From the NCBI GenBank assembly GCA_964546505.1, contig CAZJJZ010000022.1, forward strand, positions 1 to 23,823: a stretch of 23,823 bases of DNA, read 5' to 3'. The translations under genes and the position numbers were made by a program. This document shows, one piece after another, positions 6,244 through 13,070 of the stretch. The notes beneath the pieces were generated by a model. It was not told the origin of the DNA. It searched no databases and saw only the letters and a list, made by a program, of their open reading frames with translations. Source of the DNA: CAZJJZ01 sp964546505 (GTDB lineage Bacteria > Patescibacteriota > Gracilibacteria > UBA1369). Positions within the stretch are counted from its first letter, which is position 1; the number at the start of each line of letters is the position of its first letter.

Positions 6244-9042
6244 ATGTTAAAACTCATTGAAAAGCTGATTGGCGACCCCAATCAGAAAATTCTCAAAAAA
6301 CTTTGGCCAATTGTCAAAAAAATCAACCAAATCGAAACGGAATATCAACAAAGTATCACCACAGACGAGCAGGTTCAGGCCAAGACTGCCGAATTTAAAG
6401 ACCGTTTAAAACAGGGAGAAACATTAGACCAGCTCTTGCCTGAAGCTTTCGCCCTTGTCAAACATGCTTGCCGCCGACTTAACGGTCGAGAATTCGAACT
6501 GGAAAAAGTATACGAGAATACTGCAGAAGGCGAACGCAAAAAATATGTCTGGAATATGATCCCTTACGATGTTCAGCTGCTCGGAGGAATTATTTTGCAT
6601 AAAGGTAAAATTGCCGAAATGAAAACCGGTGAAGGCATAACCTTAGTCTGTACTTGCCCACTCTATTTGAATGCTTTGCAAGGCGATGGCGCTTATTTGG
6701 TTACCGTAAATGAATACTTGGCACAAAGAGACGCCGAATGGATGGGAGTTTTGTATAATTATCTGGGCCTCACTGTAGGTGTCAATCTGCATCAACTGAA
6801 TCGAGAACAAAAAAAAGCTGCCTATAATTGCGATATCACTTATGGAACCAATAGCGAATTTGGCTTCGACTATCTCCGCGACAATATGGCAACCAATGTG
6901 GATTCGATAGTACAGCGCAAATTAAATTATGCTATCGTGGATGAAGTGGATTCCATTTTGATTGATGAAGCGCGAACTCCTCTGATCATTTCTTCACCGG
7001 CGCAAGAGTCAACTGATAAATATGCCAAATACGCGCAATTAGTTCGCAATTTGGAAGCCGAAACGCATTTCAAAATCGATGAAAAACAACGCAGCGCGAC
7101 ATTGACTGAAAGCGGCATTAAGAAAATGGAAGAGCTGATGGGTGTGGATAATATTTATACCGAAGCCGGTTTTGACGAGGTTCACCACATTGAACAAGCA
7201 CTGAAAGCCAACGCCATATTCAAGAAAAATGTTGATTATGTTGTCAAGGATGGCGAAATTTTAATTGTTGATGAATTTACCGGACGTTTGATGGAAGGCC
7301 GTCGTTATTCTGATGGTTTGCATCAGGCCATCGAAGCAAAAGAAAACGTAGAAATTAAAAGAGAGAGCCGTACCTTTGCCACCATCACTTTTCAAAATCT
7401 CTTCCGCTTATTCAACAAATTAGCCGGTATGACTGGTACCGCCAAAACCGAAGAAGAAGAATTTTTACGAATTTATGCTTTAGAAACCGTAGTAGTCCCC
7501 ACCAACCGTGGCGTGAATAGGAAAGACAACGAAGATTTAATCTTCAAATCTAAAGCAGGAAAATATGATGCTGTAGCCAAAAGAGTACAAGAAGCTCATG
7601 CTATTGGCCAACCTGTACTGATTGGTACCGTTTCCATTGAACAATCTGAATTATTAAGCCAGGTTTTAGTGCGCCACAAAATTCCTCATGCAGTTTTGAA
7701 CGCCAAATTTCACGAGCAAGAAGCGGAAATAGTAGCAATGGCTGGTAAAAAAGGCGCAGTCACTATTGCCACCAACATGGCCGGAAGAGGTACAGATATC
7801 AAGTTGGATTCAGAAGTGAAAGATTTAGGAGGATTACTCGTCATCGGTACCGAAAGGCATGAATCTCGTCGTATCGATAATCAATTACGTGGACGTTCCG
7901 GTCGTCAAGGTGACCCCGGTGAAAGTCAATTTTATGTTTCAATGCAGGACGATTTGATGCGATTATTTGGAGGAGATCGCATGCTTCGTATGATGGAAGC
8001 TCTGAAATTACCTGAAGACATGCCAATCCAGAATGGCTGGCTTTCCAACACCATCGAAAGCGCCCAGAAAAAAGTGGAAGGACGTAACTTTGATATTCGT
8101 AAACATTTAGTAGAATACGATGACGTCATGAATAAACATCGTGAAATCATTTATTCACGTCGCCGTAAAGCTCTCCTGCATGACAATATTAAAAATGAAA
8201 TAATTTTACTGATTGAAAAACAAGCCGAAAAAATCGCTCTCAATTGTTTCAAACCAGAACACAAAACATATGATTATGATGAAGCGGTAAACATTTTGGA
8301 AATGATGATTACTGAAGTTCGGGGTGAATTCAATTTGGAAATCTTCAAACGCCAACAAGATGAAGAAGAGATCATTGAATTCATCAAGACCTATTTACTG
8401 GAAAAATACAACAACAAAGAAAATCAGCTCAGCGATCCCAATACCCTTAGACAAATCGAAAAATCGGTCATGTTATCCGTCATTGATACTCATTGGATGG
8501 AACATATTGATGCCATGCAACAGTTACGAGAGAGTGTATCTTTGAGAGGCTATGCGCAAAAAGATCCTTTAATCGAATATAAAGAATTGGCCTTCCAAAT
8601 GTTTAAAGAAATGTTGGGCAAAATACAAATTGACACCTTATCTACCCTCTACAAAATTGACCTAAAAAACAGTTTGCCTGGCCATTTGTTAAAGGGCAAT
8701 CAACCCGCTGAAATGCTTATCACCAATGCTGATGATATTGAAGGCGGCCTCAACAACAATCTGGTAGCTGCCAATAGTTGGGCCACACCTCAGCAAACTA
8801 ATCTAGACCTAGAACAAGCCGCCAAAGCCTTTGCTAATTTGGAAGACACAGAAGCGGATCAACCAATTCAAACAGGTGAAATAATCAAAATTAAGGCGGA
8901 TAGTCCTGGAACTAAACCATTGGTTTTGGGGCAGGCCGCGGCCGCGGGCCGCGGCACTGGGACTCTACCCTGCGCCAATTTAGGTAGAAATGACATTTGC
9001 CCTGTCTGCGGCGTCAAAGCCAAGAAATGTCCAAAACAATAA
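6244..9042 (+). CDS. secA: Preprotein translocase ATPase SecA, with an altered Walker A motif
   Basis: SecA is the motor that pushes unfolded preproteins through SecYEG. The 932 residues cover the full protein: the start of nucleotide-binding domain 1 with the YDVQLLGG Q-motif region (108-115), the preprotein cross-linking domain, DEVDSILIDEAR (motif II), GMTGTAKTEEEE, the second motor domain with TNMAGRGTDIKL and QLRGRSGRQGDPGESQF, the helical scaffold with HWMEHIDAMQQLRESV, and a C-terminal metal-binding tail. Oddities: the Walker A stretch reads MKTGEGIT, with Ile132 (codon ATA, 6637-6639) in place of the invariant Lys, and Cys at 136 and 138. The tail NDICPVCGVKAKKCPKQ has three cysteines in a changed spacing compared with the usual CxC...CC/H. 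Everything else is conserved, so identity is certain. Whether the Lys loss is real or a base error is open. Confidence 0.97.
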   Translation: MLKLIEKLIGDPNQKILKKLWPIVKKINQIETEYQQSITTDEQVQAKTAEFKDRLKQGETLDQLLPEAFALVKHACRRLNGREFELEKVYENTAEGERKKYVWNMIPYDVQLLGGIILHKGKIAEMKTGEGITLVCTCPLYLNALQGDGAYLVTVNEYLAQRDAEWMGVLYNYLGLTVGVNLHQLNREQKKAAYNCDITYGTNSEFGFDYLRDNMATNVDSIVQRKLNYAIVDEVDSILIDEARTPLIISSPAQESTDKYAKYAQLVRNLEAETHFKIDEKQRSATLTESGIKKMEELMGVDNIYTEAGFDEVHHIEQALKANAIFKKNVDYVVKDGEILIVDEFTGRLMEGRRYSDGLHQAIEAKENVEIKRESRTFATITFQNLFRLFNKLAGMTGTAKTEEEEFLRIYALETVVVPTNRGVNRKDNEDLIFKSKAGKYDAVAKRVQEAHAIGQPVLIGTVSIEQSELLSQVLVRHKIPHAVLNAKFHEQEAEIVAMAGKKGAVTIATNMAGRGTDIKLDSEVKDLGGLLVIGTERHESRRIDNQLRGRSGRQGDPGESQFYVSMQDDLMRLFGGDRMLRMMEALKLPEDMPIQNGWLSNTIESAQKKVEGRNFDIRKHLVEYDDVMNKHREIIYSRRRKALLHDNIKNEIILLIEKQAEKIALNCFKPEHKTYDYDEAVNILEMMITEVRGEFNLEIFKRQQDEEEIIEFIKTYLLEKYNNKENQLSDPNTLRQIEKSVMLSVIDTHWMEHIDAMQQLRESVSLRGYAQKDPLIEYKELAFQMFKEMLGKIQIDTLSTLYKIDLKNSLPGHLLKGNQPAEMLITNADDIEGGLNNNLVAANSWATPQQTNLDLEQAAKAFANLEDTEADQPIQTGEIIKIKADSPGTKPLVLGQAAAAGRGTGTLPCANLGRNDICPVCGVKAKKCPKQ

Positions 9043-9051
9043 TTAACTTCC

Positions 9052-9357
9052 ATGGCCCTAATCCACAAAACCAATCAACTGATTAATGATATCTCTTTTC
9101 TCATTATCGGCATCCTGCTTTCCGCGATTCTGCTATTATTTTTAATGAGATTCCTGAATGTCTGGGGCTTAGTATTTGGCGTTCTGACTATGGTGACGGC
9201 AGGACTTTATTGTCATCGCAAAAAAATCCGTCCTTTTGGCAAACGCTACCTGCACTTGATGCTGCGAGGCGCCTTTTGGTTCAGCATTCTCATTAGCATT
9301 TTCGCCTTGATTACGTTTATACTCTTCTATTCAGTACTCCAAAACCTCATTTCCTAA
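9052..9357 (+). CDS. Small integral membrane protein
   Basis: This 101-residue protein has three predicted membrane helices (about 15-37, 38-53 and 74-98), separated by a basic loop (HRKKIRPFGKR) that would face the cytoplasm by the positive-inside rule. It starts 9 bases after the secA stop, so it is probably co-transcribed. I see no family motif. A link to protein export is suggested only by position; SecE and SecG do not match it in obvious motifs, although its size is similar. Confidence 0.65.
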   Translation: MALIHKTNQLINDISFLIIGILLSAILLLFLMRFLNVWGLVFGVLTMVTAGLYCHRKKIRPFGKRYLHLMLRGAFWFSILISIFALITFILFYSVLQNLIS

Positions 9358-9374
9358 GACTTTCTAATCAACAA

Positions 9375-9402
9375 NNNNNNNNNNNNNNNNNNNNNNNNNN
9401 NN
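9375..9402. other. Assembly gap (28 N)
   Basis: Unknown bases in the convergent gap between the small membrane protein and dcd. Any terminator for the two genes would fall in or beside it. The N count is probably an estimate, since the gap at 15677 is clearly mis-sized. Confidence 0.95.
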
Positions 9403-9410
9403 AGATCTAC

Positions 9411-9977
9411 TTACTCCTGTACAAAATTTCGCCACATTTGGCTGGCTCTGAGTTTCATATCGCCAACATATTTGCTACCCATTTCTTTGGAATAAGGCCT
9501 TTCACACGGCGAAGTCAATTCTTCAAAGGCCATTTGCGCTATCGGCATTTTATAATACAACAGTATGGGAATATTAGCGGTGTTATGCAGTTCTAAAGTC
9601 ATTTTTAAAGAATTTCCTGGATCCAAGAAACCGGCGGTAACATGTATCAAAACTCCCATTCTACCTACAGAACTTTTCCCTTCCAAACGCCCCACCAAGC
9701 GATCATTTACCCCTGTCGTCTCATAAATCATCCCCAAGGCAAATTCACCTGGGTGCAGCACAAAAGGTTTATCCTCAGAAATCACCACTTCCTTCATCAT
9801 ATCATCAATTGGTTTTTTGGGATCAATGACATAATTTTGATTGGTGTCGAAAACCAAAAAATGCTTGTCTAAATGCAAATCAATCGAAGCGGGCTGAATA
9901 TATTTGGCGTCAAAAGGATCAATCGTTATTTCTCCTTTGGCAATCGCCGCTTTTATCTCTCGATCCGATAAAATCAT
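9411..9977 (-). CDS. dcd: dCTP deaminase (possibly bifunctional dCTP deaminase/dUTPase)
   Basis: This enzyme deaminates dCTP to dUTP on the route to dTTP; some relatives go on to dUMP. The 188 residues match the family length. Visible signatures are IQPASIDLHL (28-37), the GRLEGKSSVGRMG loop (97-109) that binds the phosphates, HVTAGFLDPG (112-121) and TLEL with the catalytic Glu at 129, then the C-terminal GSKY (167-170) that closes over the nucleotide. The EGKSS form, with Lys, resembles what I recall of bifunctional enzymes, but this does not decide the activity. One oddity is DPGNSLK where the family usually has DPGxxG, so a conserved Gly is Leu. The start at 9977 lies in an AT-rich leader without a ribosome binding site. 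Confidence 0.93.
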   Translation of the reverse strand: MILSDREIKAAIAKGEITIDPFDAKYIQPASIDLHLDKHFLVFDTNQNYVIDPKKPIDDMMKEVVISEDKPFVLHPGEFALGMIYETTGVNDRLVGRLEGKSSVGRMGVLIHVTAGFLDPGNSLKMTLELHNTANIPILLYYKMPIAQMAFEELTSPCERPYSKEMGSKYVGDMKLRASQMWRNFVQE

Positions 9978-10006
9978 AAATTTTATTTTAGAATTTGATC
10001 GGGCGT

Positions 10007-10036
10007 ATCATAGACTGAAAAACCTAATTTAGGCAA
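10007..10036 (-). promoter_or_regulatory. Probable dcd promoter
   Basis: On the minus strand TTGCCT (10031-10036), an 18-base spacer and TATGAT (10007-10012) lie about 30 bases before the dcd start. Confidence 0.45.
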
Positions 10037-10051
10037 TAGTAATGGCAGAGT

Positions 10052-10456
10052 TTAAAAATATTTTCTCATCAGCAACTTAACTCGATACCCTTTTCCGTAA
10101 CGCTTCAAAGTCAAAGTGTCTTTCGGATTCAAAATAATTACATCATGATCCAACCCAGTCTGCAAATCAACTTCACAACTTTTGCTGCAAGATATTATCA
10201 ATTCATCACCATTGACCTCTTTTTGGACATCTACTCCAGAAATTGTGATATTATCATATTCTCTCACACCTCTGGCAATCAGCTCCAGATCAGATTTATT
10301 GATACATCCGGTCGTATTAACACCTGCACCAGTACCTATGGCTAATAGCACGGCATTGGTAATATTCCTGATTCTGCGTGCAATAGCCGTTTTACCAGCA
10401 ACTTCCTTCTGCTTCATCCCATCTTGTTTTTCTATCTGGTGATTAATTTTTTTCAT
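10052..10456 (-). CDS. Small hypothetical protein, possibly exported
   Basis: A 134-residue protein without a recognised family. A basic region with RR (27-28) precedes a moderately hydrophobic stretch (about 34-50) ending in NTTGC. This resembles a weak lipoprotein or Sec signal, although the -3 residue of a lipobox would be Thr rather than Leu, and the N-terminus is long unless translation begins at the internal Met14. The rest (about 55-134) alternates short polar and beta-prone segments and ends in a basic tail. Two further cysteines lie at SCSKSC. It has its own promoter and diverges from the membrane TPR protein at 10557. Two overlapping plus-strand frames in the same region look like shadows; base use and promoter favour the minus strand. 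Confidence 0.6.
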   Translation of the reverse strand: MKKINHQIEKQDGMKQKEVAGKTAIARRIRNITNAVLLAIGTGAGVNTTGCINKSDLELIARGVREYDNITISGVDVQKEVNGDELIISCSKSCEVDLQTGLDHDVIILNPKDTLTLKRYGKGYRVKLLMRKYF

Positions 10457-10481
10457 ACCACATAATTTAAAGTCTCATTTA

Positions 10482-10509
10482 ATTATAACACATTTGCATA
10501 TTTAATCAA
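10482..10509 (-). promoter_or_regulatory. Promoter of the small hypothetical gene
   Basis: On the minus strand TTGATT (10504-10509), 16 bases, then a perfect TATAAT (10482-10487), inside the same TGTGTTATAAT context as the promoter at 4141. Reading the -35 one base earlier (CTTGAT) gives a 17-base spacer. Confidence 0.55.
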
Positions 10510-10533
10510 GCTAGATAAGTATTATTAAAACTG

Positions 10534-10550
10534 TATAATCTGCAAAAAGG
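10534..10550 (+). promoter_or_regulatory. -10 box and Shine-Dalgarno for the membrane TPR protein
   Basis: TATAAT at 10534-10539 has no good -35 partner at 17 bases. AAAAGG ending at 10550 sits 6 bases before the ATG at 10557. It is one of the few clear ribosome binding sites in the window and fixes that start, but the leader would be very short if this -10 is used. Confidence 0.35.
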
Positions 10551-10556
10551 TTATAT

Positions 10557-12098
10557 ATGAAAGAAAAAAACCTCATCCAAAAATTTGCCGATTCAGGAGC
10601 AGGACCCACTTCTTTGATTGTCACTGGTATTGGATTTTTCGGTGATTTTGTAAAACCATATTTCAATTTCATACCACTTTTCCTCTTGCTATCAGCAATA
10701 GCTAGCGGAATATGGTGGTTTGCCGTCACCGCGCCAAAACGCAAAAAATTGGCTAATTTTGAATCTATTTTAGCAACCGCTCATGGCAAAGTTTTGGGGG
10801 TTTTACTTATTTCGACGCTTTATTGGGGCGTGTTAACTCCCATTTTCCTTCTTTCCCCTCAACAGGGTTTTGCGGCCACCCTTTCCCCCACCATTTCTGA
10901 CTGGCAAGAATCGCTTTTCGGTAAATTGGACCGCATCGAACAAAAACTGGATTCCGGTATCGAGCAAATACTCGCCAAAATTGACCAAGTCGATCAAAAA
11001 GCTGGACTAATCAGCAATCCCAGTTCTGCTAATGATTATTATCATAATGCCAGAATTCAGGAAATTAGTGGTAATTTACTGGAAGCGCGCCAAAGCTATC
11101 AAAAAGTTATTGCGGCAGATTTAAGCTATTTTGATCCATATCTATCTTATTATTCCATTCTGAAAAATTTAGAAGGTCCTAGCTCGGCTCGTCAAATCAT
11201 CGGCGAACTGAGAACTGAATTTCCTCAAAACGCGGCAGCACAGCTGATTCACGCCATCAGCAAAGAGAGTAGAGAAGATCAATTCGCTTTGCTACAACGA
11301 CTTACACAACAATTCCCTGACTATGGTCCCATCTACTACTATTTGATTATGCATTTTTCTTTTCAGGAGAACGGTTTGGCTACTAATGAAGAAAAAAAAT
11401 CTCAGAGAGCATATTTGGAAAAATTTAATCAGTTGGAAAAAGAGCAACTATTCAGCAAATTCATTATCGATAAGAATAAATCGGAAGAAATGCTCAAAGA
11501 AATTTCAGCCCAAAGTAAAATGACTGAGGGAATGCTGGGAAAGATGATAGACAAACCAATTGACATTAAAATAACCCCCCTCAACAAATCTGTCAGTATC
11601 GCTTTCATTCCGACTGAATTAGTCCAAAAAATCTTTTATCGTCTCAATCAACAAGGAGAATTCAAAGACACCGGTGATTCGGGCATTAGCATGGTTGGTC
11701 AGGACTATACCTTACCCAATTATCAGGTCATGGAAGCTCTGCCCATTGGTGAACACCAGATTGAAGTAAAATATCAGGATTCCAAAGGTAATACCAGTCC
11801 GGTATACAGCTTCCCTGTGAAAATTGAAGACTTAACACTCAATTATCCTCCTTACAAAATGATTGACCCTCAGACCGGACAGGCGCAATATTTGGTATCT
11901 TGGAGTCTTTATGACAGCAACGCCGAATATGACCTCAAATATAGCCTCAACAACTCCTCCTTAGACCAAACTGTAGAATCCGTACTCTATCTCAAAAATC
12001 TGCCCTCAGGAAAACATACCCTCTACATGCAAGGAATCAACAAATCCAATCAAACCAAAACCAATTTAGCCACAATGGAGTTTACAATCAATGAATAA
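10557..12098 (+). CDS. Membrane-anchored protein with TPR-like and beta-sandwich regions
   Basis: A 513-residue protein with no recognised family name. The N-terminus has one or two hydrophobic segments between about 19 and 57 and another at 78-99. A short amphipathic coiled coil follows (about 113-150, DRIEQKLDSGIEQILAKIDQ). Residues about 155-290 look like TPR helices (YYHNARIQEISGNLLEARQSY). The C-terminal part (about 335-513) is rich in beta-prone segments with two similar blocks ending in PIGEHQIEVKYQD and PSGKHTLYMQG, suggesting two Ig-like domains outside the membrane. The start is set by AAAAGG 6 bases upstream. It is divergent from the small hypothetical gene, and a surface protein built on a TPR scaffold is the best description that can be given. 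Confidence 0.75.
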   Translation: MKEKNLIQKFADSGAGPTSLIVTGIGFFGDFVKPYFNFIPLFLLLSAIASGIWWFAVTAPKRKKLANFESILATAHGKVLGVLLISTLYWGVLTPIFLLSPQQGFAATLSPTISDWQESLFGKLDRIEQKLDSGIEQILAKIDQVDQKAGLISNPSSANDYYHNARIQEISGNLLEARQSYQKVIAADLSYFDPYLSYYSILKNLEGPSSARQIIGELRTEFPQNAAAQLIHAISKESREDQFALLQRLTQQFPDYGPIYYYLIMHFSFQENGLATNEEKKSQRAYLEKFNQLEKEQLFSKFIIDKNKSEEMLKEISAQSKMTEGMLGKMIDKPIDIKITPLNKSVSIAFIPTELVQKIFYRLNQQGEFKDTGDSGISMVGQDYTLPNYQVMEALPIGEHQIEVKYQDSKGNTSPVYSFPVKIEDLTLNYPPYKMIDPQTGQAQYLVSWSLYDSNAEYDLKYSLNNSSLDQTVESVLYLKNLPSGKHTLYMQGINKSNQTKTNLATMEFTINE

Positions 12099-12110
12099 AT
12101 TTGGTACAAT
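12081..12110 (+). promoter_or_regulatory. Possible promoter inside the end of the preceding gene
   Basis: TTTACA (12081-12086), 18 bases and TACAAT (12105-12110), or TTACAA with 17 bases, would start RNA near 12117, ahead of the TTG start at 12135. Confidence 0.4.
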
Positions 12111-12134
12111 ATAGGTCAAAATACTCCCCACAAT

Positions 12135-13070
12135 TTGAAATCACCTTACATACGCTTGGAGGTTTTCCGACATGATGAAAAAAACAGCCACCAACAAGAT
12201 GAATTAGCACAATTGACCGAAAATGGTCGCCATAGAGCCTTGGCAGCTGGCGCAAGCCGTAAACCTAAACTCAATCAAGGCTACATTGTCGCCAGTCCCA
12301 GAGAAAGAGCCATGCACTCTGCCGCTTTACAATTTTTTGGACCGCTTTTTCAGGATCTTAATTTACATCAAAAAGATTTACACGGCGGTTTAAGTGAGGT
12401 CAAAGAAAAATTATCCGGCACCGAATACCAACTCGATAATATACTGCGCACCGATCAACGGCTTAATTTTAATTTTGAAGCTCATCCTGAAATACATCGG
12501 GCTTTTTATGATGAGTACAATAAAACTGAGAATAATCGTACCTTGGATTTTCAAAAAGATTTATCAGATCAGTTGATTTTGCAGATCGCCCGCAAGACCG
12601 CTGTCGATGACACTACAAGCGCAGCGCAAATCCGGTCGGTGAAAGGATTTACTCAAATGGTTGGCGATTTGGCAGAAGTAATACTAGAGTTCTGGCAAAA
12701 AATAGTATCATGGCAGGAATTATACCACTCTAATCCTAGCTCTTTCGACGATGAAGAAATGTTAATTTTCTTGGGCTCGCATTCACAAAACATCGAATGT
12801 TTTTTAATGAAAATCATGGAAATGAAAGAGTCACCAGACAAATNNNNNNNNNNNNNNNNNNNNNNNNNNNNNNNNNNNNTAACCTTCAGAAAAACTGCGC
12901 GAAGTTTAATCGACAGTGAAGGATTTTTCTTGAAAATTGCTTCAGTGGACCAGGCCGAGCTGTTTTTTCAACAATATCAATGGGCAATCACACCCGCAGA
13001 TTTACGCAACCTGGTGCAAGCTAGAGATCAATTTGCACAAGAACTAGAAATCAAATTAGCCGAAGTTTAA
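12135..13070 (+). CDS. Histidine phosphatase superfamily-like protein, interrupted by an N run
   Basis: The order of motifs fits the phosphoglycerate-mutase-like fold: FRHDEK (11-16) with the Arg-His that forms the phosphohistidine, ASPRERAMHSA (53-63) with the second phosphate-binding Arg, and FLGSHSQNIE (212-221) with the second catalytic His at 216. The central insertion (about 80-205) is longer than in small phosphatases and mostly helical. The substrate cannot be guessed. The frame begins with TTG at 12135; no better ATG lies near the RH motif, so this start is accepted without ribosome binding site support. An N run of 36 (12844-12879) interrupts the frame but both sides stay in phase. 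The stop shares the tetranucleotide TTAA with the stop of the convergent ftsK. Confidence 0.75.
   Translation: MKSPYIRLEVFRHDEKNSHQQDELAQLTENGRHRALAAGASRKPKLNQGYIVASPRERAMHSAALQFFGPLFQDLNLHQKDLHGGLSEVKEKLSGTEYQLDNILRTDQRLNFNFEAHPEIHRAFYDEYNKTENNRTLDFQKDLSDQLILQIARKTAVDDTTSAAQIRSVKGFTQMVGDLAEVILEFWQKIVSWQELYHSNPSSFDDEEMLIFLGSHSQNIECFLMKIMEMKESPDKXXXXXXXXXXXXXTFRKTARSLIDSEGFFLKIASVDQAELFFQQYQWAITPADLRNLVQARDQFAQELEIKLAEV
12844..12879. other. Assembly gap (36 N) inside the phosphatase-like gene
   Basis: The frame is the same before and after the gap, so the true length is probably a multiple of three if the gene is intact. The real number of bases is unknown. Confidence 0.95.

Noticed and set aside
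9375..9402. N runs as possible repeats or a CRISPR array
   Set aside because: There is no repeat-spacer pattern on either side; they are ordinary assembly gaps.
10021..10034. CCTAA/TTAGG palindrome followed by Ts as a terminator of the small hypothetical gene
   Set aside because: The arms are only 5 bases with a 1-base loop, so no stable hairpin forms; it also overlaps the dcd -35 region.
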